Origin: Bacteroidales bacterium | GTDB lineage: Bacteria > Bacteroidota > Bacteroidia > Bacteroidales > Muribaculaceae | Length of the DNA stretch: 64,000 nucleotides | Direction of reading: 5' to 3' | NCBI GenBank assembly: GCA_014800895.1 | Contig: JAAVFG010000055.1 | Span: 47,566 to 111,565, forward strand | In this document: one piece after another, positions 1 through 8,427 of the stretch | Position numbering within the stretch: position 1 is the stretch's first letter | How the letters are laid out: every line of letters begins with the position of its first letter | Program-made: the position numbers and the translations under genes | The notes under the pieces: model-generated | What the model saw: the letters and a program-made list of their open reading frames with translations, nothing else | Told to the model about the DNA's origin: nothing | The model's database searches: none

Positions 1-84
1 TCTCCAGCGGAAGGCAGTCTCCGCTACTTTTACTGACGGCGCCGGAATTTAGCCGGATTTTGCTGAAAATATTTTTGCGCGAAA

Positions 85-116
85 TTTGGAAGAGTAGGTT
101 TGAATTATTAACTTTG
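85..116 (+). promoter_or_regulatory. Promoter of the gcv operon
   Basis: TTTG at 85-88, a 20-nt spacer and TAACTTTG at 109-116 match the Bacteroidetes primary promoter (TTTG-N19/21-TAnnTTTG). The start site would be near 123, giving a leader of about 118 nt before gcvT. That leader holds a palindromic repeat and a 13-bp tandem repeat. No glycine riboswitch is recognised. Confidence 0.7.
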
Positions 117-136
117 AGATAGAAATACTCACAGGA

Positions 137-163
137 CGGACGCACCTGGGGTACGTCCCTACA
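137..163. repeat. Dispersed GGACG palindrome, copy in gcvT leader
   Basis: An imperfect palindrome with CGGACGCACC and GGTACGTCCCTACA arms. It is one of about ten copies in intergenic DNA of this window (also near 7680, 8330, 12030, 24930, 34435, 51725, 53310 and 55500). Confidence 0.7.
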
Positions 164-165
164 AA

Positions 166-217
166 GTCGATGTAGAAAGTCGATATAGAAAGTCGATATA
201 GAAAGTCGATGTAGAAA
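166..217 (+). repeat. Four tandem 13-bp repeats in gcvT leader
   Basis: The unit GTCGATRTAGAAA is repeated four times with no gap (166-178, 179-191, 192-204, 205-217). Units 1 and 4 have G and units 2 and 3 have A at the variable base. It lies between the promoter and the gcvT start, so it is in the mRNA leader. Confidence 0.85.
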
Positions 218-240
218 GATAAATCTAATACCTTAAAATC

Positions 241-1335
241 ATGGAAAAAGAATTGCAGCTCACCTGCCTTCACGACCGTCATGTAGCGCTCGGAGCATTG
301 ATGTCTCCTTTCGGCGGTTTTGATATGCCGATCCAATATGCCGGAATCGCGGAAGAACATAACGCGGTGCGTCAGCATGTCGGTGTTTTTGATGTCTCTC
401 ACATGGGGGAGGTGAGAGTGACAGGCAAGGATGCTTTGCGCTTTGTAAATCATATCTTCACAAATGATGTCGACGGCGCTCCCGACGGCCAGATCTATTA
501 CGGGATGATGTGCCGCGAAGATGGAGGCACGGTAGATGACCTTCTTGTCTACAAAGTGAAGGATGATGAATATTTCTTAGTTATCAATGCTTCTAACATA
601 GATAAGGATATAGATTGGATCCGACAGAATGCCGAAGGATTCGAAGTGGAGATTATCGACGAGTGTCTCGTATATGGCGAAGTGGCTATCCAGGGTCCCG
701 AAAGCGAGAAAGTGATGGAGGATGTGCTCGGGCTTGATGTGAAGGATATCCCATTCTATAACTTCCGCATTATCCCGGCAGAGGGAGAGGATATCATCGT
801 AAGCCGCACGGGATATACGGGCGAGGATGGTTTTGAAATCTACGGTTCGCATGATTATATCCGCAAGGTCTGGGATCGTCTGATGGAAGCCGGCGTGCAG
901 CCCTGCGGACTCGGATGCCGCGACACTCTCCGTTTTGAGGTCGGACTTCCACTCTATGGCGACGAGCTCGCGGATGATATCTCGCCGATCGAGGCATCCC
1001 TCTCGATTTTCGTCAAGCTCGACAAACCGGAATTCATTGGTAAGGAAGCCCTCGCGCGTCAGAAAGCGGAGGGTGTGACACGCCGCATCGTCGGATTGGA
1101 GTTAGAGGGGAATGCAATCCCCCGCCACGGCTATCACGTTGAGGTAAACGGCGAGAAAGTAGGAGAGGTCACTACCGGCTATCGGTCCATATCGACAGGG
1201 AAGAGCGTCGCGATGGCGATGATTGACAAGCCGTTTGACAAACTCGGCACTGAAGTGGAGGTGCGCATCCGCAAGAAGACTTTCCCAGCAAAGGTGGTGA
1301 AGAAGAAATTCTATGAGAAAAACTATAAAAAATAA
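241..1335 (+). CDS. gcvT: Aminomethyltransferase, glycine cleavage T protein
   Basis: GcvT takes the aminomethyl group from the lipoyl arm of GcvH and makes methylenetetrahydrofolate plus ammonia. The 364-aa length is usual for the family. It shows the N-terminal FDVSHMGE signature (about residues 50-57) and GYTGEDGFEIY (about 192-202), both typical of folate-binding GcvT. It is the first gene of a five-gene operon; gcvH starts 5 nt after its stop. The ATG at 241 is the only start that leaves the N-terminus at family length. The leader carries a good promoter and two kinds of repeat. Identity is firm. Confidence 0.97.
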   Translation: MEKELQLTCLHDRHVALGALMSPFGGFDMPIQYAGIAEEHNAVRQHVGVFDVSHMGEVRVTGKDALRFVNHIFTNDVDGAPDGQIYYGMMCREDGGTVDDLLVYKVKDDEYFLVINASNIDKDIDWIRQNAEGFEVEIIDECLVYGEVAIQGPESEKVMEDVLGLDVKDIPFYNFRIIPAEGEDIIVSRTGYTGEDGFEIYGSHDYIRKVWDRLMEAGVQPCGLGCRDTLRFEVGLPLYGDELADDISPIEASLSIFVKLDKPEFIGKEALARQKAEGVTRRIVGLELEGNAIPRHGYHVEVNGEKVGEVTTGYRSISTGKSVAMAMIDKPFDKLGTEVEVRIRKKTFPAKVVKKKFYEKNYKK

Positions 1336-1340
1336 ATATT

Positions 1341-1721
1341 ATGAGCAAGATCGATAAGACATGTCGCTATGCGGAGTCGCATGAGTGGGTGAGAGTAGAT
1401 GAAGAGGTAGCCGTTATCGGTATCAGTGACTACGCTCAGCATGCCCTTGGCAATATAGTATATGTAGACCTTCCCGAGGAGGGAGATGAGGTAGAGGCAG
1501 GAGAGGAATTCGGAGCTGTCGAGTCAGTGAAGGCAGCCAGCGACCTCTATTCTCCCGTGTCAGGAACGGTGATAGCCGTAAACACAGAGCTTGAGGATAA
1601 GCCCGAGCTCCTCAATCAGGATGCTTTCGGCACATGGATCATCAAGGTCGCCATGTCCGACCCCTCAGAGGTGGATAAGCTTCTTGACGATGAGGCTTAC
1701 TCCAAACTTTGCGAAGAGTAA
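1341..1721 (+). CDS. gcvH: Glycine cleavage system H protein
   Basis: GcvH is the lipoylated carrier that moves the aminomethyl intermediate between the P, T and L proteins in the cytosol. The 126-aa protein carries the lipoyl-lysine motif ESVKAASD with Lys64 as the modified residue, and the usual HEWV segment near the N-terminus. It follows gcvT by 5 nt and is surely cotranscribed. A hairpin lies just after its stop (1736-1764), so part of the mRNA may end here or be processed before gcvPA. Confidence 0.97.
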   Translation: MSKIDKTCRYAESHEWVRVDEEVAVIGISDYAQHALGNIVYVDLPEEGDEVEAGEEFGAVESVKAASDLYSPVSGTVIAVNTELEDKPELLNQDAFGTWIIKVAMSDPSEVDKLLDDEAYSKLCEE

Positions 1722-1735
1722 TCTGAAGAAAAGAT

Positions 1736-1764
1736 AGCGGACGCTCCATGCAGTGGCGTCCGCT
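1736..1764 (+). terminator. Intercistronic hairpin between gcvH and gcvPA
   Basis: AGCGGACGC (1736-1744) pairs with GCGTCCGCT (1756-1764), a 9-bp stem. It is followed by GTTGTTTTCC, a weak U-rich tail. It looks like a partial terminator or processing hairpin inside the gcv operon. The next gene starts 46 nt later with no obvious own promoter, so I infer attenuation and not a full stop. Confidence 0.5.
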
Positions 1765-1810
1765 GTTGTTTTCCACTTTTAATTCATATCATGAAACACT
1801 TTTTTTATTT

Positions 1811-3133
1811 ATGAGTAACCGCTATATACCCCACACGGATGAGGATATCCGGGCAATGCTCGAAAAGATAGGGGTCAATACCGTAGATGACCTCTTTGCC
1901 GATATCCCTTCCGAGGTGATTTTCAGAGAGGAATATGATATCCCCTCCGCGATGTCAGAGATCGAACTCCGCCGACATTTCAAGGAGCTTGGAGAGAAAA
2001 ACCGGAGTCTTACCATCTTTGCCGGCAACGGAGTGTATGATCATTACGCGCCGTCAGTGATTCCTCATCTTTTGGAGCGTTCAGAGTTTTACACCGCCTA
2101 TACTCCCTATCAGCCCGAGATCTCTCAGGGCACACTGCAATATATCTTCGAGTATCAGAGCATGATCAGCGAACTGACAGGACTCGAATCCACCAATGCC
2201 TCAATGTATGACGGAGCCACCTCCGCTGCCGAAGCTCTCTTCATGATGGTGGCATCCGCCAAGAAAAGAAATAAAGTGCTCCTCTCCGACACGCTTCCTC
2301 CCCATGTGTTGAAAGTGGCTGAGACTTATGCCCGTTTCCATGGTATAGAGGTTGCATGGATTCCCGAGAAAGAGGGTGTGACTGACAAAGAAGCAATGGC
2401 TCGTCTTCTTGAAGGAGGAGATGTGGCGGGAGTGCTCCTTGCCCAGCCTAATCGTTATGGTATAATCGAAGATCAGGAGGGAGTGGCAGACACTATCCAT
2501 GCCGCGAAGGGATTGATGGCGATGTATGTCGACCCTTCCGCCTTGGCTGTGCTCCGCTCTCCCGGCGAATGGGGTGCGGATATAGCGTGTGGCGACGGTC
2601 AGTCATTAGGAATGCCGATGCAGTTTGGCGGTCCATACCTCGGTTTCCTCTCATGCCGTCAGAGCCTGATAAGAAAGATGCCCGGTCGCGTGGTCGGCGC
2701 CACTACCGACGCTTCCGGTAAACGTTGCTATGTACTCACACTCCAGGCACGAGAGCAGCATATACGCCGCGAGAAAGCCACAAGTAACATCTGCTCAAAC
2801 CAGAGCCTCATGGCGCTTTACGCCACAATCTATCTCTCATTGATGGGGGAGAATGGACTCCGGGAGGTGAATATATTGGCGGCGGATGGCGCGCATTATC
2901 TCTATAATCGTTTGATAGAGAGCGGTAAGTTCCACCCCGTATTTGACAAGCCCTTCCTGAAGGAATTTGTCGTAGCCACTGATCTTGATATTGAGAAAGT
3001 GAACAGTCATCTTCTCGAGCACGGCATCATGGGAGGAATCGAGATAGCGCCCGGCAGGCTGATGTTTGCCGTCACCGAGAAGCGCACGAAAGAGGAAATC
3101 GATCAATTAATCACTTTAATGCTGGAGGCCTGA
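1811..3133 (+). CDS. gcvPA: Glycine dehydrogenase (decarboxylating) subunit 1
   Basis: This is the N-terminal half of the P protein, which decarboxylates glycine together with GcvPB. The protein begins MSNRYIPHTDEDIRAML, the usual GcvPA start, and gives 440 aa, a normal length. An upstream ATG at 1748 is in frame but adds 21 residues unlike the family, so I chose 1811. It contains the GcvPA patterns TAYTPYQPEISQGTLQ and ASMYDGAT. GcvPA lacks the PLP lysine, which is on GcvPB. gcvPB starts 12 nt after its stop. The split P protein is notable because many Bacteroides encode one fused chain. Confidence 0.95.
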   Translation: MSNRYIPHTDEDIRAMLEKIGVNTVDDLFADIPSEVIFREEYDIPSAMSEIELRRHFKELGEKNRSLTIFAGNGVYDHYAPSVIPHLLERSEFYTAYTPYQPEISQGTLQYIFEYQSMISELTGLESTNASMYDGATSAAEALFMMVASAKKRNKVLLSDTLPPHVLKVAETYARFHGIEVAWIPEKEGVTDKEAMARLLEGGDVAGVLLAQPNRYGIIEDQEGVADTIHAAKGLMAMYVDPSALAVLRSPGEWGADIACGDGQSLGMPMQFGGPYLGFLSCRQSLIRKMPGRVVGATTDASGKRCYVLTLQAREQHIRREKATSNICSNQSLMALYATIYLSLMGENGLREVNILAADGAHYLYNRLIESGKFHPVFDKPFLKEFVVATDLDIEKVNSHLLEHGIMGGIEIAPGRLMFAVTEKRTKEEIDQLITLMLEA

Positions 3134-3144
3134 GAGGAGAGAAA

Positions 3145-4611
3145 ATGAAAGTATATGATAAGTTGATATTCGAGCTTTCACGTCCCGGACGCAAAGGCTA
3201 CGAATTGCCTCAGAATAGATTTGAGAAAAACGCATTGAAAGATCTCCCCGCAGATCTGCTGCGCAAGGAGGAGCCGGAATTGCCGGAGGTGAGCGAACTG
3301 GATGTAGTGCGTCATTTCACCAATCTCTCATCAAAGAACTTCGGAGTCGACACCGGTTTCTATCCCTTGGGCTCATGCACGATGAAGTATAATCCCAAGA
3401 TAAATGAGGAAGTGGCGGCGATGCCTGAATTTACCGCCCTTCATCCCCTCCAGCCCGCCGATTCTGCGCAGGGCGCATTGGAATTATATTATAACCTTCA
3501 GAAGGCACTCTCCAATATAGCCGGACTGGCGGAGTTCACACTCAATCCTTATGCGGGAGCGCATGGTGAGCTGACCGGTCTGATGGTGATGCGCCAGTAT
3601 CACATATCACGCGGCGATGAGAAGAGAAGGAAAGTGATTGTGCCCGATTCGGCTCACGGCACAAATCCCGCCTCCGCAATGGTGGCTGGTCTGGAAGTGG
3701 TGGAGGTGAAATCAAAACCGAACGGCTCGATAGATGTCGAGGATCTCAAGCCGCTGCTTGATGAAAACGTTGCCGGCATTATGATGACCAATCCCAACAC
3801 TCTCGGAATGTTCGAGACCGAGATTATGGAGATAGCCAAGTTAGTGCATGAGGCAGGCGGACTCCTTTATTATGATGGAGCCAACCTCAATCCGATGCTC
3901 GGAAAGGTGCGTCCCGGAGATATGGGATTTGATATAATGCATATCAATCTTCACAAGACATTCTCCACACCTCATGGTGGCGGCGGTCCGGGTTCGGGCC
4001 CTGTGGGAGTGGCTGCTCATCTCGTGGATCTTCTCCCCAATCCGAGAGTGAAGAAAGATGCCGACGGAAAATTCTATGTGGAGAGCGGCGAAAAGTCGCT
4101 TGGCTCAATCTCATCATTCCTCGGCAATTTCGGAGTGATGATGAAGGCTTACGCCTATATCCTATCCTTAGGGAAAGAGAATATAAAGAATGTCGGACCT
4201 ATGGCTACCCTCAACGCCAACTATATCAAGGAGTCGCTCAAGGATGACTACCTCCTTCCGATAGAGGGAGCGTGCAAGCATGAGTTTGTATTTGACGGTC
4301 TGAAAGATAAGTCTACCGGAGTGACCACCCTCAATGTAGCCAAGCGACTGCTTGATTACGGGTTCCATGCTCCTACCATCTATTTCCCCCTACTCTTCCA
4401 TGAGTCGATGATGATTGAGCCGACCGAGACCGAAAGCAAGGAGACCCTTGATGAATTTATCGAGGTGATGCACAAAGTGGCGAAGGAGGCGAAGGAGGAT
4501 CCCGAAATGGTGAAGAGTGCGCCTCACACCACTCTTATCTCACACCCCGACGAGACTACCGCGGCAAAGAAGCCGATCCTCAGCTACCGTCAGCTCAAAG
4601 CCAATTCATGA
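3145..4611 (+). CDS. gcvPB: Glycine dehydrogenase (decarboxylating) subunit 2
   Basis: This is the PLP-binding half of the P protein. The PLP lysine lies in NLHKTFSTPHGGGGPG at about residue 270. Other family marks are GSCTMKYNP near residue 78 and DSAHGTNPASA near residue 170. At 488 aa it has the normal length for the subunit 2 family. It works as a heterotetramer with GcvPA. The next gene, lpdA, follows after 19 nt, completing P, H, T and L proteins in one transcription unit. Confidence 0.96.
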   Translation: MKVYDKLIFELSRPGRKGYELPQNRFEKNALKDLPADLLRKEEPELPEVSELDVVRHFTNLSSKNFGVDTGFYPLGSCTMKYNPKINEEVAAMPEFTALHPLQPADSAQGALELYYNLQKALSNIAGLAEFTLNPYAGAHGELTGLMVMRQYHISRGDEKRRKVIVPDSAHGTNPASAMVAGLEVVEVKSKPNGSIDVEDLKPLLDENVAGIMMTNPNTLGMFETEIMEIAKLVHEAGGLLYYDGANLNPMLGKVRPGDMGFDIMHINLHKTFSTPHGGGGPGSGPVGVAAHLVDLLPNPRVKKDADGKFYVESGEKSLGSISSFLGNFGVMMKAYAYILSLGKENIKNVGPMATLNANYIKESLKDDYLLPIEGACKHEFVFDGLKDKSTGVTTLNVAKRLLDYGFHAPTIYFPLLFHESMMIEPTETESKETLDEFIEVMHKVAKEAKEDPEMVKSAPHTTLISHPDETTAAKKPILSYRQLKANS

Positions 4612-4630
4612 TTTATAATTTCTGATAATT

Positions 4631-5986
4631 ATGGAAGCAGATCTTATTATCATAGGAGCGGGTCCCGGAGGCTATGAGACAGCTGTGGAGGCTGCCAAAA
4701 ACGGATTGAAAACTATCCTTTTCAATGGCAACAGACTGGGTGGGACATGTCTCAACGAGGGATGTATACCGACCAAATGCCTCTGCAAGGATTCGGAGAT
4801 AGTGGCTCAATTCCGTGAGGCTGACCGTTTCGGTATCGATGATTTCACCTTCACTGTGGATTACCATAAGATACTCGAGCGCAAGGAGAATGTGGTGGCT
4901 ACACTCCGCGAGGGCATTGCAACGCTGCTGAAGATGGCGGGAGTGACCGTGGTAAATGCGGAGGCATCTTTCAAGGATAGCCGGACGGTGGTTGCCGACG
5001 GTGAGGAATACACCGCCGGGAATATCATAATCGCTACCGGGAGCGTATCAAGGTCATTGCCGATATCCGGTGCGGATCTTGACTGCGTGATGGATTCCAC
5101 CGCCATACTTGATATAGACTATATCCCCGAGTCGCTGACTATTATCGGCGGAGGAGTGATAGGTATAGAATTTGCATCTATCTTCGCCAATCTCGGTGCG
5201 AAGGTGACGGTGATAGAATATATGAAGCAGATTCTGCCGCCCTTTGATTCCGATATCGCCAAGCGTATGAAGCAGGCTCTCTCCAAGCGTGGGATAGAGA
5301 TACTGACAGGAGCCGCCGCCAAATCCATTGAGAAGACTGACGAGGGTATAAGAGTGGTATATGAAGCGAAGGGGAAAGAGGGGGAGGTGATCTCTTCCGA
5401 TATCCTCATGGCTGTAGGACGCGCACCAAGGGTGGAGGGTCTCAACCTGGAAGCGGCAGGTGTGGAGTATTCTCCTAAAGGGATTGCCGTCAATGACAGT
5501 ATGCAGACCAACGTGCCCGGTATCTATGCCATCGGCGATGTCAACGGCAGAATGATGCTTGCTCATGTGGCATCCTTCCAGGGTAAGCATGCGCTCCATA
5601 CTATCCTCGGGAAAGAGGATGACATACAATTCCAATATGTCCCCTCGGCGGTGTTCTCGCTGCCGGAGTGCGGCATGGGCGGTCTGACGGAGGAGCAATG
5701 CAAGGCTCAGGGTATCGCCTATACCGTTGGAAAGGCGATGTATGGCGGCAACGGCAGGGCGTTGACGATGGCAGAGGATAGCGGTCTCTGCAAGCTTATT
5801 TTCTCTAAGGAGGACCATCGCCTTATCGGAGCGCATATAATGGGAGCAGAGGCGGCTATGTTGGCTCAGGAGTGTGTCAATTTCATGACAGCGGGCGCCA
5901 CGGCGGAGTCAATATCGCAGACCATCTTCGGACATCCCACTCTCAGCGAGCTGATTCTCACCGCTACGGGAGCTGCGAGATTTTGA
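4631..5986 (+). CDS. lpdA: Dihydrolipoyl dehydrogenase (L protein)
   Basis: This FAD enzyme reoxidises the dihydrolipoyl arm of GcvH with NAD+. It has an N-terminal Rossmann motif (IIGAGPGGYE), the redox disulfide in GGTCLNEGCIPTK (Cys40 and Cys45), a second NAD-binding motif (IIGGGVIGIEFAS) near residue 175, the FAD motif YAIGDVNG near 297, and the C-terminal FGHPTLSE with the catalytic His. Its 451 aa is normal. Its place after gcvPB suggests it serves the glycine cleavage complex; no 2-oxoacid dehydrogenase genes are in this window. Confidence 0.96.
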   Translation: MEADLIIIGAGPGGYETAVEAAKNGLKTILFNGNRLGGTCLNEGCIPTKCLCKDSEIVAQFREADRFGIDDFTFTVDYHKILERKENVVATLREGIATLLKMAGVTVVNAEASFKDSRTVVADGEEYTAGNIIIATGSVSRSLPISGADLDCVMDSTAILDIDYIPESLTIIGGGVIGIEFASIFANLGAKVTVIEYMKQILPPFDSDIAKRMKQALSKRGIEILTGAAAKSIEKTDEGIRVVYEAKGKEGEVISSDILMAVGRAPRVEGLNLEAAGVEYSPKGIAVNDSMQTNVPGIYAIGDVNGRMMLAHVASFQGKHALHTILGKEDDIQFQYVPSAVFSLPECGMGGLTEEQCKAQGIAYTVGKAMYGGNGRALTMAEDSGLCKLIFSKEDHRLIGAHIMGAEAAMLAQECVNFMTAGATAESISQTIFGHPTLSELILTATGAARF

Positions 5987-5987
5987 T

Positions 5988-6044
5988 AAAATGACATCTT
6001 GTCAAAATGACATCTTGTCAAAATGACAAAATGACTTCTTGATA
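5988..6044. repeat. Tandem 16-bp repeats after lpdA
   Basis: AAAATGACATCTTGTC occurs twice in perfect tandem (5988-6003 and 6004-6019), followed by a decayed third part. Each unit contains the small inverted repeat TGACA-tct-TGTCA when joined to the next. It lies in the 3' untranslated part of the gcv transcript, just before the terminator. Confidence 0.8.
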
Positions 6045-6051
6045 AAATAAG

Positions 6052-6082
6052 AAAGCGGCATGGCTCTCAGCCATGCCGCTTT
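6052..6082. terminator. Bidirectional terminator between lpdA and gpmI
   Basis: AAAGCGGCATGGCT and AGCCATGCCGCTTT form a 14-bp perfect stem with a CTC loop, with A-rich DNA on the left and T-rich on the right. It lies between the convergent lpdA and gpmI genes and can stop both. Confidence 0.9.
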
Positions 6083-6103
6083 TATCATAAGCCCTGTGCG
6101 GGA

Positions 6104-7615
6104 TTAATATTCGATCAGAACGTCGCCTGTCATGTCGGCGGGACGACCCATACCCATGAGATGGAGGATAGAGGGAGCCACGTCGGCAAGACGACCATCC
6201 TTCAGCTTCGCGTCCTTATGCTCGCCGATATAGATGAAGGGGACGGGATTGAGGGAGTGAGCGGTGTTGGGTGTGCCATCCTCGTTGAGGGCATGGTCGG
6301 CATTGCCGTGGTCGGCGATGATGATAGTCTCATAACCGTGAGCCTTGGCAGCCTCAACCACCTTCTCCACGCATTTGTCGAGAGTCTCCACAGCCTTCTG
6401 GATAGCGGAGTAGACACCTGTATGACCCACCATGTCGCCGTTAGCGAAATTCACCACTATGAAGTCGAACTTCTCGCTGTCGATAGCGTCAACGAGTTTT
6501 TCGGTCACCTCAGGCGCTGACATCTCAGGCTTGAGGTCGTATGTTGCAACCTTGGGAGAGGGGACAAGGATACGCTCCTCACCCTCGTAGGGAGCCTCAC
6601 GGCCGCCGTTGAAGAAGAATGTCACATGGGCATACTTCTCTGTCTCCGCGATATGAAGCTGCTTCTTACCCTCCTTGGAGAGGTACTCGCCGAGAGTGTC
6701 AGGCACATCCTGCTTGTCGAAGAGGATGTGTACCCCCTTGAATGAATTATCGTAAGGAGTCATGCAGTAATACTGCAGGCCGGGGATGGGTTTCATGCCA
6801 TCCTCCTCATGCTGGGTGAGGACAACGGTGAGCTCCTTGGCGCGGTCGTTGCGGTAGTTGAAGAAGATCACTACATGACCCTCGCCGATTGTGCCGTCTA
6901 CCGTATCGTTTACGATAGGCTTGATAAACTCGTCAGTCACGCCCTCGGCATAAGATTCCTCGACAGCTTTCACAACGTTGTCTGTCTTCTTCCCCGTGCC
7001 GAATACGAGAAGGTCGTAAGCCTCTTTGACACGCTCCCAGCGTTTGTCACGGTCCATAGCGTAGAAACGGCCGATAACTGATGCGATCTTGCCGGCGCTC
7101 TTCTTGCAGTGGTCCTCTACCTCCTGAAGGAAGCCTGCGCCGCTCTTGGGGTCAGTGTCACGACCATCCATGAAGCAATGGATAAATACCTTGTCAAGAT
7201 CATAATCCTTTGCTGTGTCGCAAAGTGCGTAGAGATGATCGAGAGATGAGTGTACGCCTCCGGCGGAGGTGAGACCCATGAAATGGATAGGCACGTTATG
7301 CTCCTTGGCGTAAGAGAAAGCGGATTTGATCTCGGGGTTCTCCTTGAATGACCCGTCAGCGATGGCGCGGTTGATCTTCACGAGGTCCTGGTAAACGATA
7401 CGACCCGCGCCGATATTGAGGTGACCCACCTCCGAATTACCCATCTGACCGTCGGGGAGACCTACATTCTCGCCGCTCGCCTGGAGCTTGGAGTGGGGAT
7501 ACTCGGCAAGGAGAGAATCCATGTAGGGGGTGGGGGTGTTGAAGATAGCATCATCCTTCTTATGGTCGCCGATGCCATAACCGTCGAGGATGATAAGTAG
7601 AGATTTCTTTGACAT
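6104..7615 (-). CDS. gpmI: 2,3-bisphosphoglycerate-independent phosphoglycerate mutase
   Basis: GpmI interconverts 3- and 2-phosphoglycerate in glycolysis and gluconeogenesis with two Mn ions. The 503-aa chain starts with the metal-binding [12 protein letters not shown], has the phospho-acceptor serine in [16 protein letters not shown], substrate-binding HCFMDGRDT, and the C-terminal metal site [10 protein letters not shown]. The length is standard. It is alone on the minus strand, with convergent lpdA on one side. No clear promoter was found upstream, where the DNA is filled with palindromic repeats. Confidence 0.97.
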   Translation of the reverse strand: MSKKSLLIILDGYGIGDHKKDDAIFNTPTPYMDSLLAEYPHSKLQASGENVGLPDGQMGNSEVGHLNIGAGRIVYQDLVKINRAIADGSFKENPEIKSAFSYAKEHNVPIHFMGLTSAGGVHSSLDHLYALCDTAKDYDLDKVFIHCFMDGRDTDPKSGAGFLQEVEDHCKKSAGKIASVIGRFYAMDRDKRWERVKEAYDLLVFGTGKKTDNVVKAVEESYAEGVTDEFIKPIVNDTVDGTIGEGHVVIFFNYRNDRAKELTVVLTQHEEDGMKPIPGLQYYCMTPYDNSFKGVHILFDKQDVPDTLGEYLSKEGKKQLHIAETEKYAHVTFFFNGGREAPYEGEERILVPSPKVATYDLKPEMSAPEVTEKLVDAIDSEKFDFIVVNFANGDMVGHTGVYSAIQKAVETLDKCVEKVVEAAKAHGYETIIIADHGNADHALNEDGTPNTAHSLNPVPFIYIGEHKDAKLKDGRLADVAPSILHLMGMGRPADMTGDVLIEY

Positions 7616-7649
7616 ATCTATAAAATTTTATATTATTAGTTTTATTTGG

Positions 7650-7732
7650 GCGTACGCACCGGGGGTAAGTTGTATAGGCGGACGCACCGGGGGTACGTCC
7701 CTACAAAGCTTGTGGGGGTACATCCCTACAAA
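7650..7732. repeat. Cluster of GGACG palindrome copies
   Basis: Three pieces of the dispersed repeat lie side by side between gpmI and rplS: a left-arm piece near 7650-7667, a full copy near 7679-7705 (CGGACGCACC...GGTACGTCCCTACAAAG), and a right-arm piece near 7713-7732 (GGGGGTACATCCCTACAAAG). The nested copies suggest local duplication and decay. Nothing else is recognised in this 174-bp gap except the rplS terminator. Confidence 0.75.
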
Positions 7733-7742
7733 GGTAAAACAA

Positions 7743-7765
7743 CCCGACCTGCATGACAGATCGGG
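7743..7765 (-). terminator. Terminator of rplS
   Basis: CCCGA (7743-7747) pairs with TCGGG (7761-7765), with an inner CTG/CAG stem. On the minus strand it is followed by TTGTTTTACC. It lies 25 nt past the rplS stop codon. Confidence 0.7.
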
Positions 7766-7789
7766 CTGTAATATTTCTCATGCAAAATA

Positions 7790-8152
7790 TTATTTTGCTT
7801 TCTTGACAATGCGCTCTTTGATACGAGCCTTCTTGCCGGTGAGTTTGCGGAGATAGTAAAGTTTTGCACGACGTACCTTACCGAATTTCACTACCTTTAC
7901 AGACTCGATGAAGGGAGACTCCATCGGGAAGATACGCTCCACGCCGATACCGTCAGAAACCTTGCGGACAGTGAAACGTTTCTTGTCGCCGTGACCTGCG
8001 ATTTTGATCACAACACCGCGATACTGCTGGATACGCTCCTTGTTACCCTCTTTGATACGGTAAGCGACGTTCACTGTGTCGCCGGGGCCGAAAGCGTCAA
8101 TGTCTTTTTTAGGAGTGGCAAAAGCCTCCTCTGCGATTTTAATTAAATCCAT
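7790..8152 (-). CDS. rplS: 50S ribosomal protein L19
   Basis: L19 sits at the interface of the ribosomal subunits. The 120-aa chain has the typical [20 protein letters not shown] and the run [17 protein letters not shown], followed by the basic tail [13 protein letters not shown]. Its promoter at 8249-8279 is one of the best in the window. It stands alone, without the rpsP-rimM-trmD genes that accompany rplS in many proteobacteria. Confidence 0.98.
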   Translation of the reverse strand: MDLIKIAEEAFATPKKDIDAFGPGDTVNVAYRIKEGNKERIQQYRGVVIKIAGHGDKKRFTVRKVSDGIGVERIFPMESPFIESVKVVKFGKVRRAKLYYLRKLTGKKARIKERIVKKAK

Positions 8153-8248
8153 TTTACCTTATAATAATTTAGGGTTACTTTGCAATGTAAATAAGTTACT
8201 TCAAATGCTATCCAAGCATTTTTCTTATCAGAGATTGCAAAACTGCCA

Positions 8249-8279
8249 CAAAGTTACAAATTTTTATTTGAATATCAAA
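8249..8279 (-). promoter_or_regulatory. Promoter of rplS
   Basis: On the minus strand TTTG (8279-8276), a 19-nt spacer and TAACTTTG (8256-8249) match the Bacteroidetes consensus exactly. The start site would be near 8242, giving a leader of about 90 nt. Confidence 0.8.
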
Positions 8280-8319
8280 GCAGTAGATAAAAAAATCTAT
8301 ATTTTTGATTGTCGACTTT

Positions 8320-8370
8320 GTAGGGACGTACCCAAGGTGCGTCCGTCTTTATAAGTTTTGTAGGGACATC
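8320..8370. repeat. GGACG palindrome copy plus half copy
   Basis: GTAGGGACGTACCC and GGTGCGTCC at 8320-8344 form an imperfect palindrome. A half copy, GTTTTGTAGGGACATC, follows at 8355-8370. Both lie between rplS and the fimbrial operon terminator. Confidence 0.75.
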
Positions 8371-8375
8371 TTACG

Positions 8376-8411
8376 AAAAAAGACCTTCGCCATATGACGA
8401 AGGTCCTTTTT
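8376..8411 (-). terminator. Terminator of the fimbrial operon
   Basis: GACCTTCG (8382-8389) pairs with CGAAGGTC (8398-8405); the minus strand continues into a run of T. It lies 17 nt past the stop of the last fimbrial gene. Confidence 0.85.
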
Positions 8412-8427
8412 ATGAAGTTTAGTAGGA

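Noticed and set aside
109..240. Glycine riboswitch before gcvT
   Set aside because: No tandem aptamer-like helices or conserved core were found; the leader is taken up by short repeats.
5054..5836. A long open frame (260 codons) opposite lpdA
   Set aside because: It lies fully antisense to a well-conserved gene with all catalytic motifs, and its translation has no recognisable pattern; it arises from codon bias.
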